DNA of 37,744 nt from Frigoribacterium sp. (GTDB taxonomy: Bacteria; Actinomycetota; Actinomycetes; Actinomycetales; Microbacteriaceae): positions 1-37,744 of the forward strand of contig JANYEI010000059.1 in NCBI GenBank assembly GCA_025363205.1, read 5' to 3'. Position 1 is the stretch's first letter. Each line of letters opens with the position of its first letter. Under the pieces are notes generated by a model that saw only the letters and a list, made by a program, of their open reading frames with translations, searched no databases and was not told where the DNA came from. Position numbers and translations under genes: made by a program. This document shows, piece by piece, positions 1-7,722 of this stretch.

Positions 1-632
<632 letters not shown>

Positions 633-681
633 AGGGGAAGTTTAGTTGGGTCGATCGATGCCTGCATTTACCGGCAGGCCT

Positions 682-1185
682 CTACCAATCGATGGCACGG
701 GTCTTACCGACCAGGCAGAGACCGCTCTTCAGCGCCGGTTCAACCGCGCTGCTGTAGCCGCCTCCGCCGCGCTGGCCGAGCAGGCAGGAGTCACCGATCT
801 TCACCGAGAAGAGAATCGAGTCGACTCCGCCGTTGATCGAGGTTTTGTCCGGCGTCACCTGCATCGCCGCTTTGTCGAAGCCCGCGGCGACAAGCGAGTC
901 GATGATGGCGCGCCCGTTTGCCCCGCTGTTCGCGCCGATGAGTCTGGTGTTCGCGGCGTCGAACCAAGCCTTGTTCGCCTCCGCAGAGCCGTCGGGCAGA
1001 AAGCTCGGGGCCGGGGCCACCGTGTTTTTTGGGGTGACAGGAGTTGAGGGTACCGAGGGTGTCGAAGAAGCCGAGGGTGTCGAAGTCCTGTTGACGGTGT
1101 CGGAAGCTGTGGGAACGCAACCCGCGAGCGCGACTGCGCAGCCAAAAACCATGAGCGCGAGGAGGTGCCGGCGAATGGCTGGCAT
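682..1185 (-). CDS. Secreted lipoprotein, DUF6993-like
   Basis: A 167-residue protein with a lipoprotein signal: MPAIRR, a hydrophobic stretch, then lipobox LAGC with Cys at residue 23. A Ser/Thr/Pro linker (about residues 24-60) follows, and then a compact globular domain ending in CLVGKTRAIDW. The domain resembles the DUF6993 family common in Microbacteriaceae lipoproteins; this is recognition from memory, not a search. I chose ATG 1185 because GGGGAGG lies about 9 bases upstream and because the lipobox then sits at the right distance. A longer frame to 1254 would add a non-signal leader. It is probably anchored on the outer face of the membrane; its function is unknown. Two conserved-looking cysteines (in DSCLLGQ and GLCLVG) may form a disulfide. 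Confidence 0.75.
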   Translation of the reverse strand: MPAIRRHLLALMVFGCAVALAGCVPTASDTVNRTSTPSASSTPSVPSTPVTPKNTVAPAPSFLPDGSAEANKAWFDAANTRLIGANSGANGRAIIDSLVAAGFDKAAMQVTPDKTSINGGVDSILFSVKIGDSCLLGQRGGGGYSSAVEPALKSGLCLVGKTRAIDW

Positions 1186-1387
1186 CTGGTCGACCTCCCC
1201 GAGTCGTTCGCGTGGGGTCGATCCCCGAGTGGAGTCTAATTCGTTTCGTCCCACGACTCTCGCGTGCCAACTCGGAGCTATTTTGTTTCAGTGCTATTCC
1301 TTCTCAGAGTCATCTCGTCGAAGGGGCCAGACACGCGGAAACGTTGGCGCTGCGCGATCGTCGACCTGCCCGAGTCAACACTCCGTC

Positions 1388-1936
1388 CTAGAACGGCACG
1401 CTCGCGCCGTCCGCAGTCGCCCCGACGAGTTCGTCGTCTCCGGCAGTAGCCAAATCATCGACGCTGTCCGGTGAGCCGGGTGTTGCGGTTGGCCAACCGT
1501 TATCAAGGGAGGCGGCGGCGGACGACTCGGGTGCGGCGGGATCCGCCTCCGCCCGCGTTGACGCCTCGATCGCCGCACTCGACATGCTGCGGGTGAACGA
1601 TGCGGTACCCCAAGTGAGGTCGTGGCCGATGGAGTCCGCATCGATCTCGATGGAGGTACCGACCTTCTCGCCGGCGGTCCAGTCCCGGATGCGCAGGCGG
1701 CCGGTGACGATCACCCGCTCGCCCTTCTTGATCGAGCTGTTGGTATTCATGGCGAGCTGCCGGAACGAGGTAACGGTGTACCAGTTGGTGCCATTGTCGA
1801 CCCAGAGATTACGAGAGCGGTCGAAACGACGTTGGGTGGAGGCCAGCCTGAAGCTGGTGATAGGAAGCCCCTCGCTGGTGACGAGGTGATTCGGAACGGT
1901 GGCCACAAAGCCGGTGAGTGTTATGGTGTCGGTCAT
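1388..1936 (-). CDS. Single-stranded DNA-binding protein (SSB-like, accessory type)
   Basis: A 182-residue protein with an N-terminal OB fold (residues ~1-110; pattern TGFVAT..., WYTVTSFRQLA, GERVIVTGRLRIRDW) typical of bacterial SSB. It binds single-stranded DNA in replication and repair. The C-terminal half is an acidic, Ala/Ser-rich disordered tail. It ends DGASVPF instead of the canonical acidic DDDIPF tip that recruits partner proteins, so the tip is degenerate though PF is kept. This suggests an accessory SSB rather than the main replicative one, which in this group normally lies in the rpsF-rpsR cluster. ATG at 1936 is chosen because MTDTITLTGFV is the natural family start; the upstream extension to 2143 looks non-coding. 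No strong Shine-Dalgarno is seen. Confidence 0.8.
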   Translation of the reverse strand: MTDTITLTGFVATVPNHLVTSEGLPITSFRLASTQRRFDRSRNLWVDNGTNWYTVTSFRQLAMNTNSSIKKGERVIVTGRLRIRDWTAGEKVGTSIEIDADSIGHDLTWGTASFTRSMSSAAIEASTRAEADPAAPESSAAASLDNGWPTATPGSPDSVDDLATAGDDELVGATADGASVPF

Positions 1937-2003
1937 GTGGTCAGTGTGAGCCCCTACCGCGACCCTGATGCCCGGCAGAGTCGTGGCCGGGGACAACCGA
2001 TCC

Positions 2004-2264
2004 TCAGACGTAACTGTGGAGGAGTTGCCATTCGCCGCGGGCGGCGTCGTAGAGCACGTCGAACATACGGGTGTCGCCACTGTCAGAAGTGCCCTGGAAG
2101 CGCCAGCCGAGCGGCATCGCACCCGGATGGGTGATAGCCGCATAGTCGACGTCGAGTGGCGTGGGCGTATCGCTCACTCTGTAGTGATTGCCCGCCCAGA
2201 CGAACTGCTCCGGGATGCCCTTGGCACCGGTCCACACGGTCACGGTTGCGCCGACTAGGGTCAT
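2004..2264 (-). CDS. Small conserved protein, DUF6504-like, unknown function
   Basis: An 86-residue soluble protein. The central pattern PEQFVWAGNHYRVSDTP resembles the P-x-x-F-x-W-x-G-x-x-Y-x-V core of small actinobacterial DUF6504-type proteins, but the match is from memory and weak. ATG at 2264 is preferred over the ATG at 2282 because GGAGG lies about 7 bases upstream of it. It lies between the SSB-like gene and another small gene on the same strand. No catalytic residues, signal peptide or membrane segment are visible. Function unknown. Confidence 0.6.
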   Translation of the reverse strand: MTLVGATVTVWTGAKGIPEQFVWAGNHYRVSDTPTPLDVDYAAITHPGAMPLGWRFQGTSDSGDTRMFDVLYDAARGEWQLLHSYV

Positions 2265-2351
2265 CTTTCCCACCTCCAACATTCGAACATTTGTTCGATA
2301 GTCGACTGTAAGCGCCCCCGGCGCGACACGCCAAGAGCTGATGCCAGATCG

Positions 2352-2606
2352 TCAGTGTTCGCGAAACTCCGGCCACTCCGAGCCCGGCAGCAGGGCAGCG
2401 TAGAGCGCGCTCTGCGCGACGTCCAGGGTCGGGTAGACGCCGCGATAGCCGTCATCCGTCAGAAGCTTGAAAGTGAAGCCACCCTCCACGCTGTGCACAG
2501 AGCCGAGCGCTCCAGCCGGCCCCATCGCCACCCAGCGGTGACCAGTAAGGCGGTGATCATTTGCAACGTGGGTATCGGACGTTGACTGCATTGTGTTGCT
2601 CATCAT
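2352..2606 (-). CDS. Small hypothetical protein (84 aa)
   Basis: A short soluble protein with a polar N-terminus followed by a compact domain (HRWVAMGPAGALGSVH..., then YPTLDVAQSALYAALLPG, ending EWPEFREH). I do not recognise a named domain. Two adjacent ATG codons are available at 2606 and 2603; AAAGGAG lies just upstream, and its spacing (4 or 7 bases) slightly favours the second. A clear ribosome site, high-GC codon use and a sensible fold-like sequence support a real gene. Confidence 0.6.
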   Translation of the reverse strand: MMSNTMQSTSDTHVANDHRLTGHRWVAMGPAGALGSVHSVEGGFTFKLLTDDGYRGVYPTLDVAQSALYAALLPGSEWPEFREH

Positions 2607-2663
2607 TGAGCTCCTTTGTTTGTACCTGCCGAATCATGCTGGCAGCAACAGCCTAAGTCCGTA

Positions 2664-2684
2664 CACCTCGATCGACACGAGGTG
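2664..2684. promoter_or_regulatory. Inverted repeat upstream of the oxidoreductase gene
   Basis: CACCTCG and CGAGGTG form perfect 7-base arms around a 7-base spacer, in the gap between two divergent genes and 36 bases before the oxidoreductase start at 2720. The size and position fit an operator for a dimeric regulator, but no regulator is encoded next to it. A chance hairpin cannot be excluded. Confidence 0.35.
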
Positions 2685-2719
2685 GTGCCGATAATCTGAT
2701 GAATTCCGGGAGAACACCG

Positions 2720-3772
2720 ATGCCCTCCACTACCCGCCTCGGCATCGTATTCGACTACGCCGATGACTTCACCACCAACGCCGCAGAGGTCACCGAATTC
2801 GAGCGGGTTGGGGTGGACCTCGTCTCGGTGGCGGAAGCCTATTCCTTTGATGCAGTGAGCCAGCTCCGCTATCTCGCCGCGATCACCACGACAATGACCC
2901 TCGCGTCGGGCATCCTGCCGATCTTCTCGCGAACGCCGACGCTCCTCGCGATGACGGCGGCGGGGCTCGATTCGGTCTCCCGCGGCCGGTTCGAACTCGG
3001 GATTGGATCATCCGGAGCACAGGTGATCGAGGGGTTCCACGGCGTGCCATTCAACGCACCGCTCGGCCGCATCCGGGAGAACGTGGAGATCTGCCGCGCG
3101 ATCTGGCGACGTGAACGGCTGGAGTTCAAAGGCGTGCACTACTCGATCCCCCTGCCCGCCGACCAGGGCCGCGGCCTCGGCAAGCCGCTCAAGATCATCA
3201 ATCAGCCGGTTCGCGACACCATCCCGATCTCGATCGCCGCTCTCACACCGAAGGCCGTGGCGCAGGCCGCCGAAATCGCGGATGGCTGGCTGCCGCTGTT
3301 CTATCTGCCGGAGAGGGCGGATGCTGCCTGGGGCGCATCCCTCGCCTGGGGCGGAGCCAGGCGCTCCCCCGATCTCGAACCTCTCGACATTATCGCGCAG
3401 GTGCCGTTCTCCCTCGGGGATCACGAGGACCGGGCCGTGGAGACCTACCGGCAGAATGTGGCGCTCTATGTTGGTGGCATGGGGGCGCGTGGGGCAAATT
3501 TCTACAACGATCTTGCCGTGGGGTACGGCTTCGCCGATGAAGCGGCCACCGTGCAGGAGCTCTACCTCACCGGCCGCAAAGAGGAGGCCGCCGCTGCGCT
3601 GCCGGATGAGCTGGTGACCGGCACGTCGCTCATCGGCACCGAGGCTGAGGTGCGCGCCAGGGTTAAGGCCCTCCTCAACTCCGGAGTCACGACGATCTCG
3701 GTGAAACCGCTGGCGCCGTCACGCGGAGAGCGCATCGAACAACTCGAGGCCCTCCGCGCCGTCCTCGGCTAG
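2720..3772 (+). CDS. LLM-class (luciferase-like) flavin/F420-dependent oxidoreductase
   Basis: A 350-residue TIM-barrel enzyme of the bacterial luciferase-like superfamily. Visible family features are the N-terminal strand LGIVFDYADD, the ASGILPIFSRTP segment, and the DSVSRGRFELGIGSSGAQVIEGFHG region that binds the cofactor phosphate. The C-terminal helix carries VTTISVKPLAPS. Enzymes of this type use reduced FMN or, in actinobacteria, F420; the substrate cannot be told from sequence. The start at ATG 2720 is preferred to 2699 because GGGAG sits about 7 bases upstream. The gene converges on msrA with only 3 bases between the stop codons. It stands alone as a transcription unit. Confidence 0.85.
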   Translation: MPSTTRLGIVFDYADDFTTNAAEVTEFERVGVDLVSVAEAYSFDAVSQLRYLAAITTTMTLASGILPIFSRTPTLLAMTAAGLDSVSRGRFELGIGSSGAQVIEGFHGVPFNAPLGRIRENVEICRAIWRRERLEFKGVHYSIPLPADQGRGLGKPLKIINQPVRDTIPISIAALTPKAVAQAAEIADGWLPLFYLPERADAAWGASLAWGGARRSPDLEPLDIIAQVPFSLGDHEDRAVETYRQNVALYVGGMGARGANFYNDLAVGYGFADEAATVQELYLTGRKEEAAAALPDELVTGTSLIGTEAEVRARVKALLNSGVTTISVKPLAPSRGERIEQLEALRAVLG

Positions 3773-3775
3773 CAC

Positions 3776-4303
3776 TCAGGAGGCGAGCACGTACTCCGCG
3801 AAGGACTTGCGGATCTTGTTTACCTTGGGCACAGCGACCGCCATGCAGTAGCCCTGGCCCGGGTTTTTCGCGAAGAAGTCCTGGTGATAACCCTCAGCTT
3901 CGTACCAGGTGCCGAGCGGTGAGATCTCGGTGACGAGTCCGCCGTCCCAATACTCGGATGCGCGGTCGCGGGCCGTCTCGAACTGAGCCTTCTGGGCGTC
4001 ATCCGCATAAAACATCGCGGACCGGTATTGCGAACCGACGTCATTGCCCTGACGGTTGAGCTGGCGCGGGTCGTGCAGGGAGAAGAACACATCGAGGACA
4101 ACGTCGGCGGGGATGATCTCGGGATCGAAGGTGACCGCGACCGCCTCGGCATGACCGGTCCGCCCGGTGCAGACTGCGTCGTAGTCGGGGTTCTTGGTGT
4201 CGCCTCCGGTGTAGCCCGACACGACATCACTCACACCACGGAGAGTGCGATAGACCGCGTCGAGACACCAGAAACAGCCACCGGCGAGAACGAATGTGTG
4301 CAT
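3776..4303 (-). CDS. msrA: Peptide-methionine (S)-S-oxide reductase
   Basis: A 175-residue MsrA that reduces methionine-S-sulfoxide in proteins and as free amino acid using thioredoxin. The active-site motif GCFWC gives nucleophile Cys10; Cys153 in GQGYC near the C-terminus is the likely recycling cysteine. Other family signatures are SGYTGG, GHAEAV, VFFSLHDP and the GSQYRS segment that binds the methyl group. Length is normal for the short MsrA form. It is transcribed away from the aldo/keto reductase and converges on the LLM oxidoreductase. No MsrB partner is seen next to it. Confidence 0.96.
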   Translation of the reverse strand: MHTFVLAGGCFWCLDAVYRTLRGVSDVVSGYTGGDTKNPDYDAVCTGRTGHAEAVAVTFDPEIIPADVVLDVFFSLHDPRQLNRQGNDVGSQYRSAMFYADDAQKAQFETARDRASEYWDGGLVTEISPLGTWYEAEGYHQDFFAKNPGQGYCMAVAVPKVNKIRKSFAEYVLAS

Positions 4304-4413
4304 GCGATGAGCCTACTTTCCGCTTGTGAGGGATAACAGCGAAGCTGCCTCTCAAGACAACACCGTTGGCCTCGGGGCAATTCCGTGTTCACAGCCGCCT
4401 TTAGGGTTAGGGG

Positions 4414-5421
4414 ATGACTTACGTCTCGAATGCAGACCGGTACCAGTCCATCGACTATCACCGTGTCGGCCGCAGCGGGCTGAAGCTCCCCGCCGTCTCC
4501 CTCGGCCTGTGGAACAACTTCGGGTTCGACCGCCCGATCGAGACCCAGCGCGGCATTCTGCGCCGTGCGTTCGACCTCGGTGTCACTCACTTCGACCTGG
4601 CGAACAACTACGGCCCTCCGGCCGGAAGCGCCGAGACCAACTTCGGGCGCATCTTCGCGGATGATTTCCGCCCGCACCGCGACGAGCTCATCATCTCCAC
4701 GAAGGCGGGCTACGAGATGTGGAACGGCCCATACGGCGAATGGGGATCGCGCAAGTACATGCTGTCGTCGCTCGATCAGAGTCTCAGCCGCATGGGCTTG
4801 GACTATGTCGACATCTACTACTCCCACCGCCCGGACCCGGAAACTCCGATCGAGGAGACCATGGGCGCACTCGCAACCGCCGTCACCTCCGGCCGTGCCC
4901 TGTACGCCGGCATCTCGAATTACAACACCGAGCAGACCACGGCGGCCTATCGGGCTCTCGCCGCGCACAAGATCCCGTTGCTCATCCACCAGCCGCGCTT
5001 CAACATGTTCGATCGCCACATCGAGACCGAGGGCCTCCTTCCTGTGCTTGACGAACTCGGAATGGGAAGCATCGTCTTTTCCCCTCTTGCCCAGGGCATG
5101 CTCACGGACCGCTACCTAAAGGGCATCCCGGCGGGTTCCCGCGCCGCCGAGGGCCGCTGGATCAACTCCGACAACATCAGCGAGGTCTACCTTGAGCGCG
5201 CCAACGCCCTCAACGAAATCGCAAAGGGCCGCGGCCAGAGTCTCGCGCAGCTCGCACTCTGCTGGGTGCTGCGTCATCCGCAGGTCACCTCGGCCCTGAT
5301 CGGCGCGTCGAGCGTCGCGCAGCTGGAAAACAACATTGCGGCTCTCACGAGCGCACCGCTGACCGACGAGGAGATCGCTGCGATCGAGCCTCTTGCGGTC
5401 GATGGGACCACCGACCGATAA
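4414..5421 (+). CDS. mgrA: Aldo/keto reductase, L-glyceraldehyde-3-phosphate reductase type (YghZ/MgrA-like)
   Basis: A 335-residue NADPH-dependent (beta/alpha)8 reductase. The catalytic tetrad is visible: Asp61 and Tyr66 in FDLANNYGPP, Lys97 in ISTKAGYEMW and His138 in YYSHRPD. The pattern GLWNNFG near the N-terminus and RWINSDNISEVYLER near 250 match the YghZ branch, which reduces L-glyceraldehyde 3-phosphate and also detoxifies methylglyoxal. The cofactor loop LIGASSVAQLENN is present near 295. AGGGG lies just before ATG 4414. The substrate assignment is by family and could be another small aldehyde. Confidence 0.88.
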   Translation: MTYVSNADRYQSIDYHRVGRSGLKLPAVSLGLWNNFGFDRPIETQRGILRRAFDLGVTHFDLANNYGPPAGSAETNFGRIFADDFRPHRDELIISTKAGYEMWNGPYGEWGSRKYMLSSLDQSLSRMGLDYVDIYYSHRPDPETPIEETMGALATAVTSGRALYAGISNYNTEQTTAAYRALAAHKIPLLIHQPRFNMFDRHIETEGLLPVLDELGMGSIVFSPLAQGMLTDRYLKGIPAGSRAAEGRWINSDNISEVYLERANALNEIAKGRGQSLAQLALCWVLRHPQVTSALIGASSVAQLENNIAALTSAPLTDEEIAAIEPLAVDGTTDR

Positions 5422-5456
5422 GCGGCGCGGATGTCGGTGGCCCGACCTACTGTGAA

Positions 5457-5477
5457 GCCACAGCTACAGGCTGTGGC
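5457..5477. other. Hairpin after the aldo/keto reductase gene
   Basis: GCCACAGC and GCTGTGGC are perfect 8-base arms around TACAG, 36 bases past the stop codon. There is no T-tract, so it is not a classical intrinsic terminator. It may be an RNA-stabilising hairpin or an operator for the downstream small gene. Confidence 0.45.
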
Positions 5478-5517
5478 ATCACACAGACAACCGGGCCGGC
5501 TGACTCAAGGAATGCGC

Positions 5518-5763
5518 ATGACCACTCTCGCTTTCACCGGAACCCAGGCCGTCACCCGTCCCGGCCTTCATCTTGTGCAGTTGCACGACCAGTTGTGGCG
5601 GGTGACGCGTCCGTCCGGTGAGGTGCTCGGCTATGTTGAGCAGTTCCGGGTGCGGGCCGGTCTTCGATTCCGCGCAAAAAGATTCATTGCGCGCCAGCGC
5701 CGATTCGTCGAAATGGGCGAATTCTGGAGCATGGATGACGCGATCGATTGTTTCGGCTTCTGA
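5518..5763 (+). CDS. Small basic hypothetical protein (81 aa)
   Basis: A soluble, arginine-rich protein containing LWRVTRPSGEVLGYVEQF followed by a basic segment (RVRAGLRFRAKRF) and a C-terminus with FWSMDDAIDCFGF. I recognise no named domain; a short beta-rich fold is plausible. ATG 5518 is preferred because AAGGA sits 6-7 bases upstream; ATG 5512 is an alternative and a longer frame from 5431 would cross the hairpin. Function unknown. Confidence 0.55.
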   Translation: MTTLAFTGTQAVTRPGLHLVQLHDQLWRVTRPSGEVLGYVEQFRVRAGLRFRAKRFIARQRRFVEMGEFWSMDDAIDCFGF

Positions 5764-5871
5764 GCCAAGAGCCTCGCTGGGTGTAGCGACCGCTATCCGG
5801 TGCCAAAACCAGTTGGAGACTCGCCACAGCCGATTGCCGAAACTCGCCGCGGACCGGGTTAAAGTTCGGGC

Positions 5872-7158
5872 ATGCAATGGTGGAACGACTTTCTCGACTG
5901 GCTCAACTCCGACAACGGCTCGCGCATCGTCTCGACGGCGGTCATCCCCTTCGTGGCGATCGTCGTGGCGGGTATTGTCGCTGCCATGATCGGGCGAGCT
6001 TCGGCGCGCAAGGTGATCGAACTGAGCGAGCGTGAGGTGCGCGCATCCGCCGTCACCGCCCTCATCAGCGCTGCCCGCAAAGCAGCCGTCTGGAACACAC
6101 TGCCCGCACCGGAGCAGCAGCACATCGACCACCTCATCGGAGATGCCGAGATTCGCCTGCGCCTGCTTCCGATCGCCGGTACCGGGCTCGCGGCGGACTG
6201 GGCGCGCCACGAGATCGCGGGGATGAAGCGCAACGCAATCTCCTTCAGTTTTCAGGCCGAGCAGTCGCTTCTCGTGTTCCGCGACCGTCTGATCGAGTGG
6301 CAGGGTCGCCCGAGCCGTGCAAAGAGGCTCTTCAAGAACGACCTCGACTCCTGGGCATATGACTCCTCGGCGAGCGAGCAAGAGCTCGTGCACCAGCAGC
6401 AGAAGTGGGCGGCCCAACAGGTGACCGAGACCGGTCCGATCGCCGCGGTGACGAGCAGCCCGTTCACGCGCCCGCTCACGCCCGCTCCGATTCACGCGCC
6501 ACTTGCCGAGTCCGCCGCGGCCGTCGCTGCCGGTGGCCTCGCCGCCAGCCTCGCGTCCGCTGCCGCTCCTGTGGCCGCCACCTCTGCTGGCGAGACCATT
6601 ACGCCCGAGCCTGTTGCTCCCGTAACTGTTGAGCCTGAGCGTGTTGCGCCAGCGACCATCGCCGCGCAGGCCCCCGACCCCGCGCTCGTCGAGCCGAGCT
6701 TTAGTTCGTCGGAGGCTGCCGTGCCCGCCGACATCGAGCCGCATCCCCTGGTCGAGCCGGCCGATACCTCGTCGCACGACGTGTCAGAGGCATCGATTTT
6801 CGGTGGCAACCCGCCGCAACAAGTGTCGGAGCCGGAGCCGGAGCAGGTCGAGTCCGAGCACGCAGAAGCAGAGCACGCAGAAGCAGTGCACTCAGAACCG
6901 AACACCGAGACGCCAGCGTCAGAGGATCCAGCTCCAGAAAATCACGACCACGATGATCATCACGACAATCACGACAACGATGATCATCACGACAATCACG
7001 ACAATCACGACAATCACGACAATCACGACAACGATGATCATCACGAACACGGCGACAACCACGACAACCACGACAACCACGACAACCACGACAACCACGA
7101 CAACCACGACAACCACGACAACCACGACGAACACCAACACGACGAGTGGCGCGGCTGA
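5872..7158 (+). CDS. Single-pass membrane protein with His/Asp/Asn-repeat tail
   Basis: A 428-residue protein of unknown family. Residues ~20-42 form one transmembrane helix (IVSTAVIPFVAIVVAGIVAA). A charged helical region follows (about 43-190, rich in R/E/A/Q). Next is a Pro/Ala/Glu-rich linker (about 190-350, including HAEAEHAEAVHSE), and residues 357-428 are almost only His, Asp and Asn in DNH and DDHH repeats. Such His/Asp tails commonly bind Zn, Ni or Cu; that role is inference here. The short segment before the helix and the large charged body suggest N-out/C-in, but topology is uncertain. The start at ATG 5872 has no strong ribosome site. The gene stands between an unknown gene and tRNA-Arg, with no metal transporter adjacent. 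Confidence 0.75.
   Translation: MQWWNDFLDWLNSDNGSRIVSTAVIPFVAIVVAGIVAAMIGRASARKVIELSEREVRASAVTALISAARKAAVWNTLPAPEQQHIDHLIGDAEIRLRLLPIAGTGLAADWARHEIAGMKRNAISFSFQAEQSLLVFRDRLIEWQGRPSRAKRLFKNDLDSWAYDSSASEQELVHQQQKWAAQQVTETGPIAAVTSSPFTRPLTPAPIHAPLAESAAAVAAGGLAASLASAAAPVAATSAGETITPEPVAPVTVEPERVAPATIAAQAPDPALVEPSFSSSEAAVPADIEPHPLVEPADTSSHDVSEASIFGGNPPQQVSEPEPEQVESEHAEAEHAEAVHSEPNTETPASEDPAPENHDHDDHHDNHDNDDHHDNHDNHDNHDNHDNDDHHEHGDNHDNHDNHDNHDNHDNHDNHDNHDEHQHDEWRG
6952..7125 (+). repeat. 9-bp tandem repeats encoding the His/Asp/Asn tail
   Basis: Two in-frame arrays of a 9-base unit. The first uses AATCACGAC units and is interspersed with three copies of a GATGATCATCACGA block (starting 6952, 6979 and 7033). 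The second (about 7054-7125) is eight consecutive GACAACCAC units. The arrays differ in the Asn codon (AAT versus AAC), so each block seems to have been expanded or homogenised separately. Every unit is a multiple of 3, so slippage would change tail length without breaking the frame. Confidence 0.9.
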
Positions 7159-7248
7159 TCCGCACTGGGCACCACCCAAATCACTGACCCGAGAGGCTCG
7201 ACATGCCCGGCCGTTCGCGGCTGGCCTGCTAAGCCCGCGATTTCAGAG

Positions 7249-7320
7249 TCCCCCCGGAGGGATTCGAACCCCCGGCCAAGTGGGTAGAAACCACACGCTC
7301 TTCCGCTGAGCTACGGGGGG
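7249..7320 (-). tRNA. tRNA-Arg (anticodon TCT)
   Basis: A 72-base cloverleaf on the minus strand. The acceptor stem CCCCCCG pairs perfectly with CGGGGGG, the D-stem is GCTC/GAGC, and the anticodon arm is TGTGG-TTTCTAC-CCACT with TCT at positions 34-36. The T-arm is GGGGG-TTCGAAT-CCCTC with one G-T wobble, and the discriminator is A at 7249. The outermost anticodon-stem pair is T-T. No CCA is encoded. TCT reads AGA, a rare codon in this GC-rich genome. Confidence 0.9.
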
Positions 7321-7620
7321 AGGACGTTCCCCAGATTACTACGTGGCTCGTACTGCCGATGCTGCAGCACCACGCACCAGTTCTCGCCTGACCCTTGCCC
7401 GACGGGTCTGAGGCAGTGTCCGCAGTGCTGCAGTCTTCCTGCCTACAATTCTGCCTGTGACGGCCGTGCACCGCTAGTGCCGACAACGAATCGGAGGCGA
7501 TCAATGGCGAGCCGAGCCAGAAGCCGACTGTCAACCAGGACCAGCGCCTGTCGACTAGCGCCTGTCGACTAGATTGAAGCGATCATTCCCCCACGACAGC
7601 ATCCATCGGGTCCGCAGCCG
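7321..7620. other. Non-coding spacer between tRNA-Arg and the P-type ATPase
   Basis: No supportable gene in either strand. It should hold the tRNA-Arg promoter (minus strand, just right of 7320) and the promoter for the ATPase. The only structure I see is a perfect 14-base tandem duplication at 7543-7570. Confidence 0.5.
7543..7570. repeat. Two tandem copies of a 14-bp unit
   Basis: AGCGCCTGTCGACT occurs twice back to back (7543-7556 and 7557-7570), followed by AG. It ends about 50 bases before the probable original start of the ATPase. It could be a slippage duplication or paired binding sites; nothing else supports either reading. Confidence 0.7.
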
Positions 7621-7710
7621 GTGACCTCTCCCGGCTGGTCTGCGTTCCCTCCTCTGGATGAAGCGGAATTGGCCGTTCACGGGCTAGCGCAGCACGAGGT
7701 GTCCGCTTGA
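7621..7710 (+). pseudogene. N-terminal segment of the P-type ATPase cut off by an in-frame TGA
   Basis: In the same frame as the ATPase, a GTG at 7621 begins a reading that ends at TGA 7708-7710. It translates to a segment with LDEAELAVHGLAQHEVSA, then stop, then NRAGLTNASPRGSS, running directly into the ATPase M1 region. Family members usually carry here a GL-x-x-x-EV-x-x-R-x-x-x-G-x-x-N motif before the first membrane helix. The two halves reproduce that motif with the stop where an Arg (CGA) would fit, so a single CGA-to-TGA change is the simplest explanation. This is inference from motif continuity; a sequencing error is possible. Confidence 0.6.
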
Positions 7711-7722
7711 AACCGAGCCGGC

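Noticed and set aside
4231-5019. 262-codon minus-strand open frame across the msrA/aldo-keto reductase junction
   Set aside because: It overlaps the start of msrA in another frame and the catalytic half of the reductase; no domain is visible.
5457-5477. Hairpin as an intrinsic terminator of the aldo/keto reductase gene
   Set aside because: No T-tract follows on either strand, so I recorded it only as a hairpin of unknown role.
5479-6777. 432-codon minus-strand open frame opposite the small basic protein and the membrane protein
   Set aside because: Gly/Arg-rich, spans two plus-strand genes and their spacer, no ribosome site.
6952-7125. CRISPR-like spacing of repeats
   Set aside because: The units are 9 bases with no unique spacers, in frame inside a coding region, and no cas genes are nearby.
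6701-7179. Long minus-strand frames across the repeat region (Cys/Arg/Gly-rich and Val-rich translations)
   Set aside because: They are mirror readings of the 9-bp repeats in the His/Asp tail; the plus-strand frame has a membrane helix, a natural start and a continuous protein.
7708-7710. TGA as a selenocysteine codon in the P-type ATPase
   Set aside because: The position is not a known Sec site in this family, no SECIS-like hairpin is apparent just after it, and an Arg-to-stop change explains it more simply.
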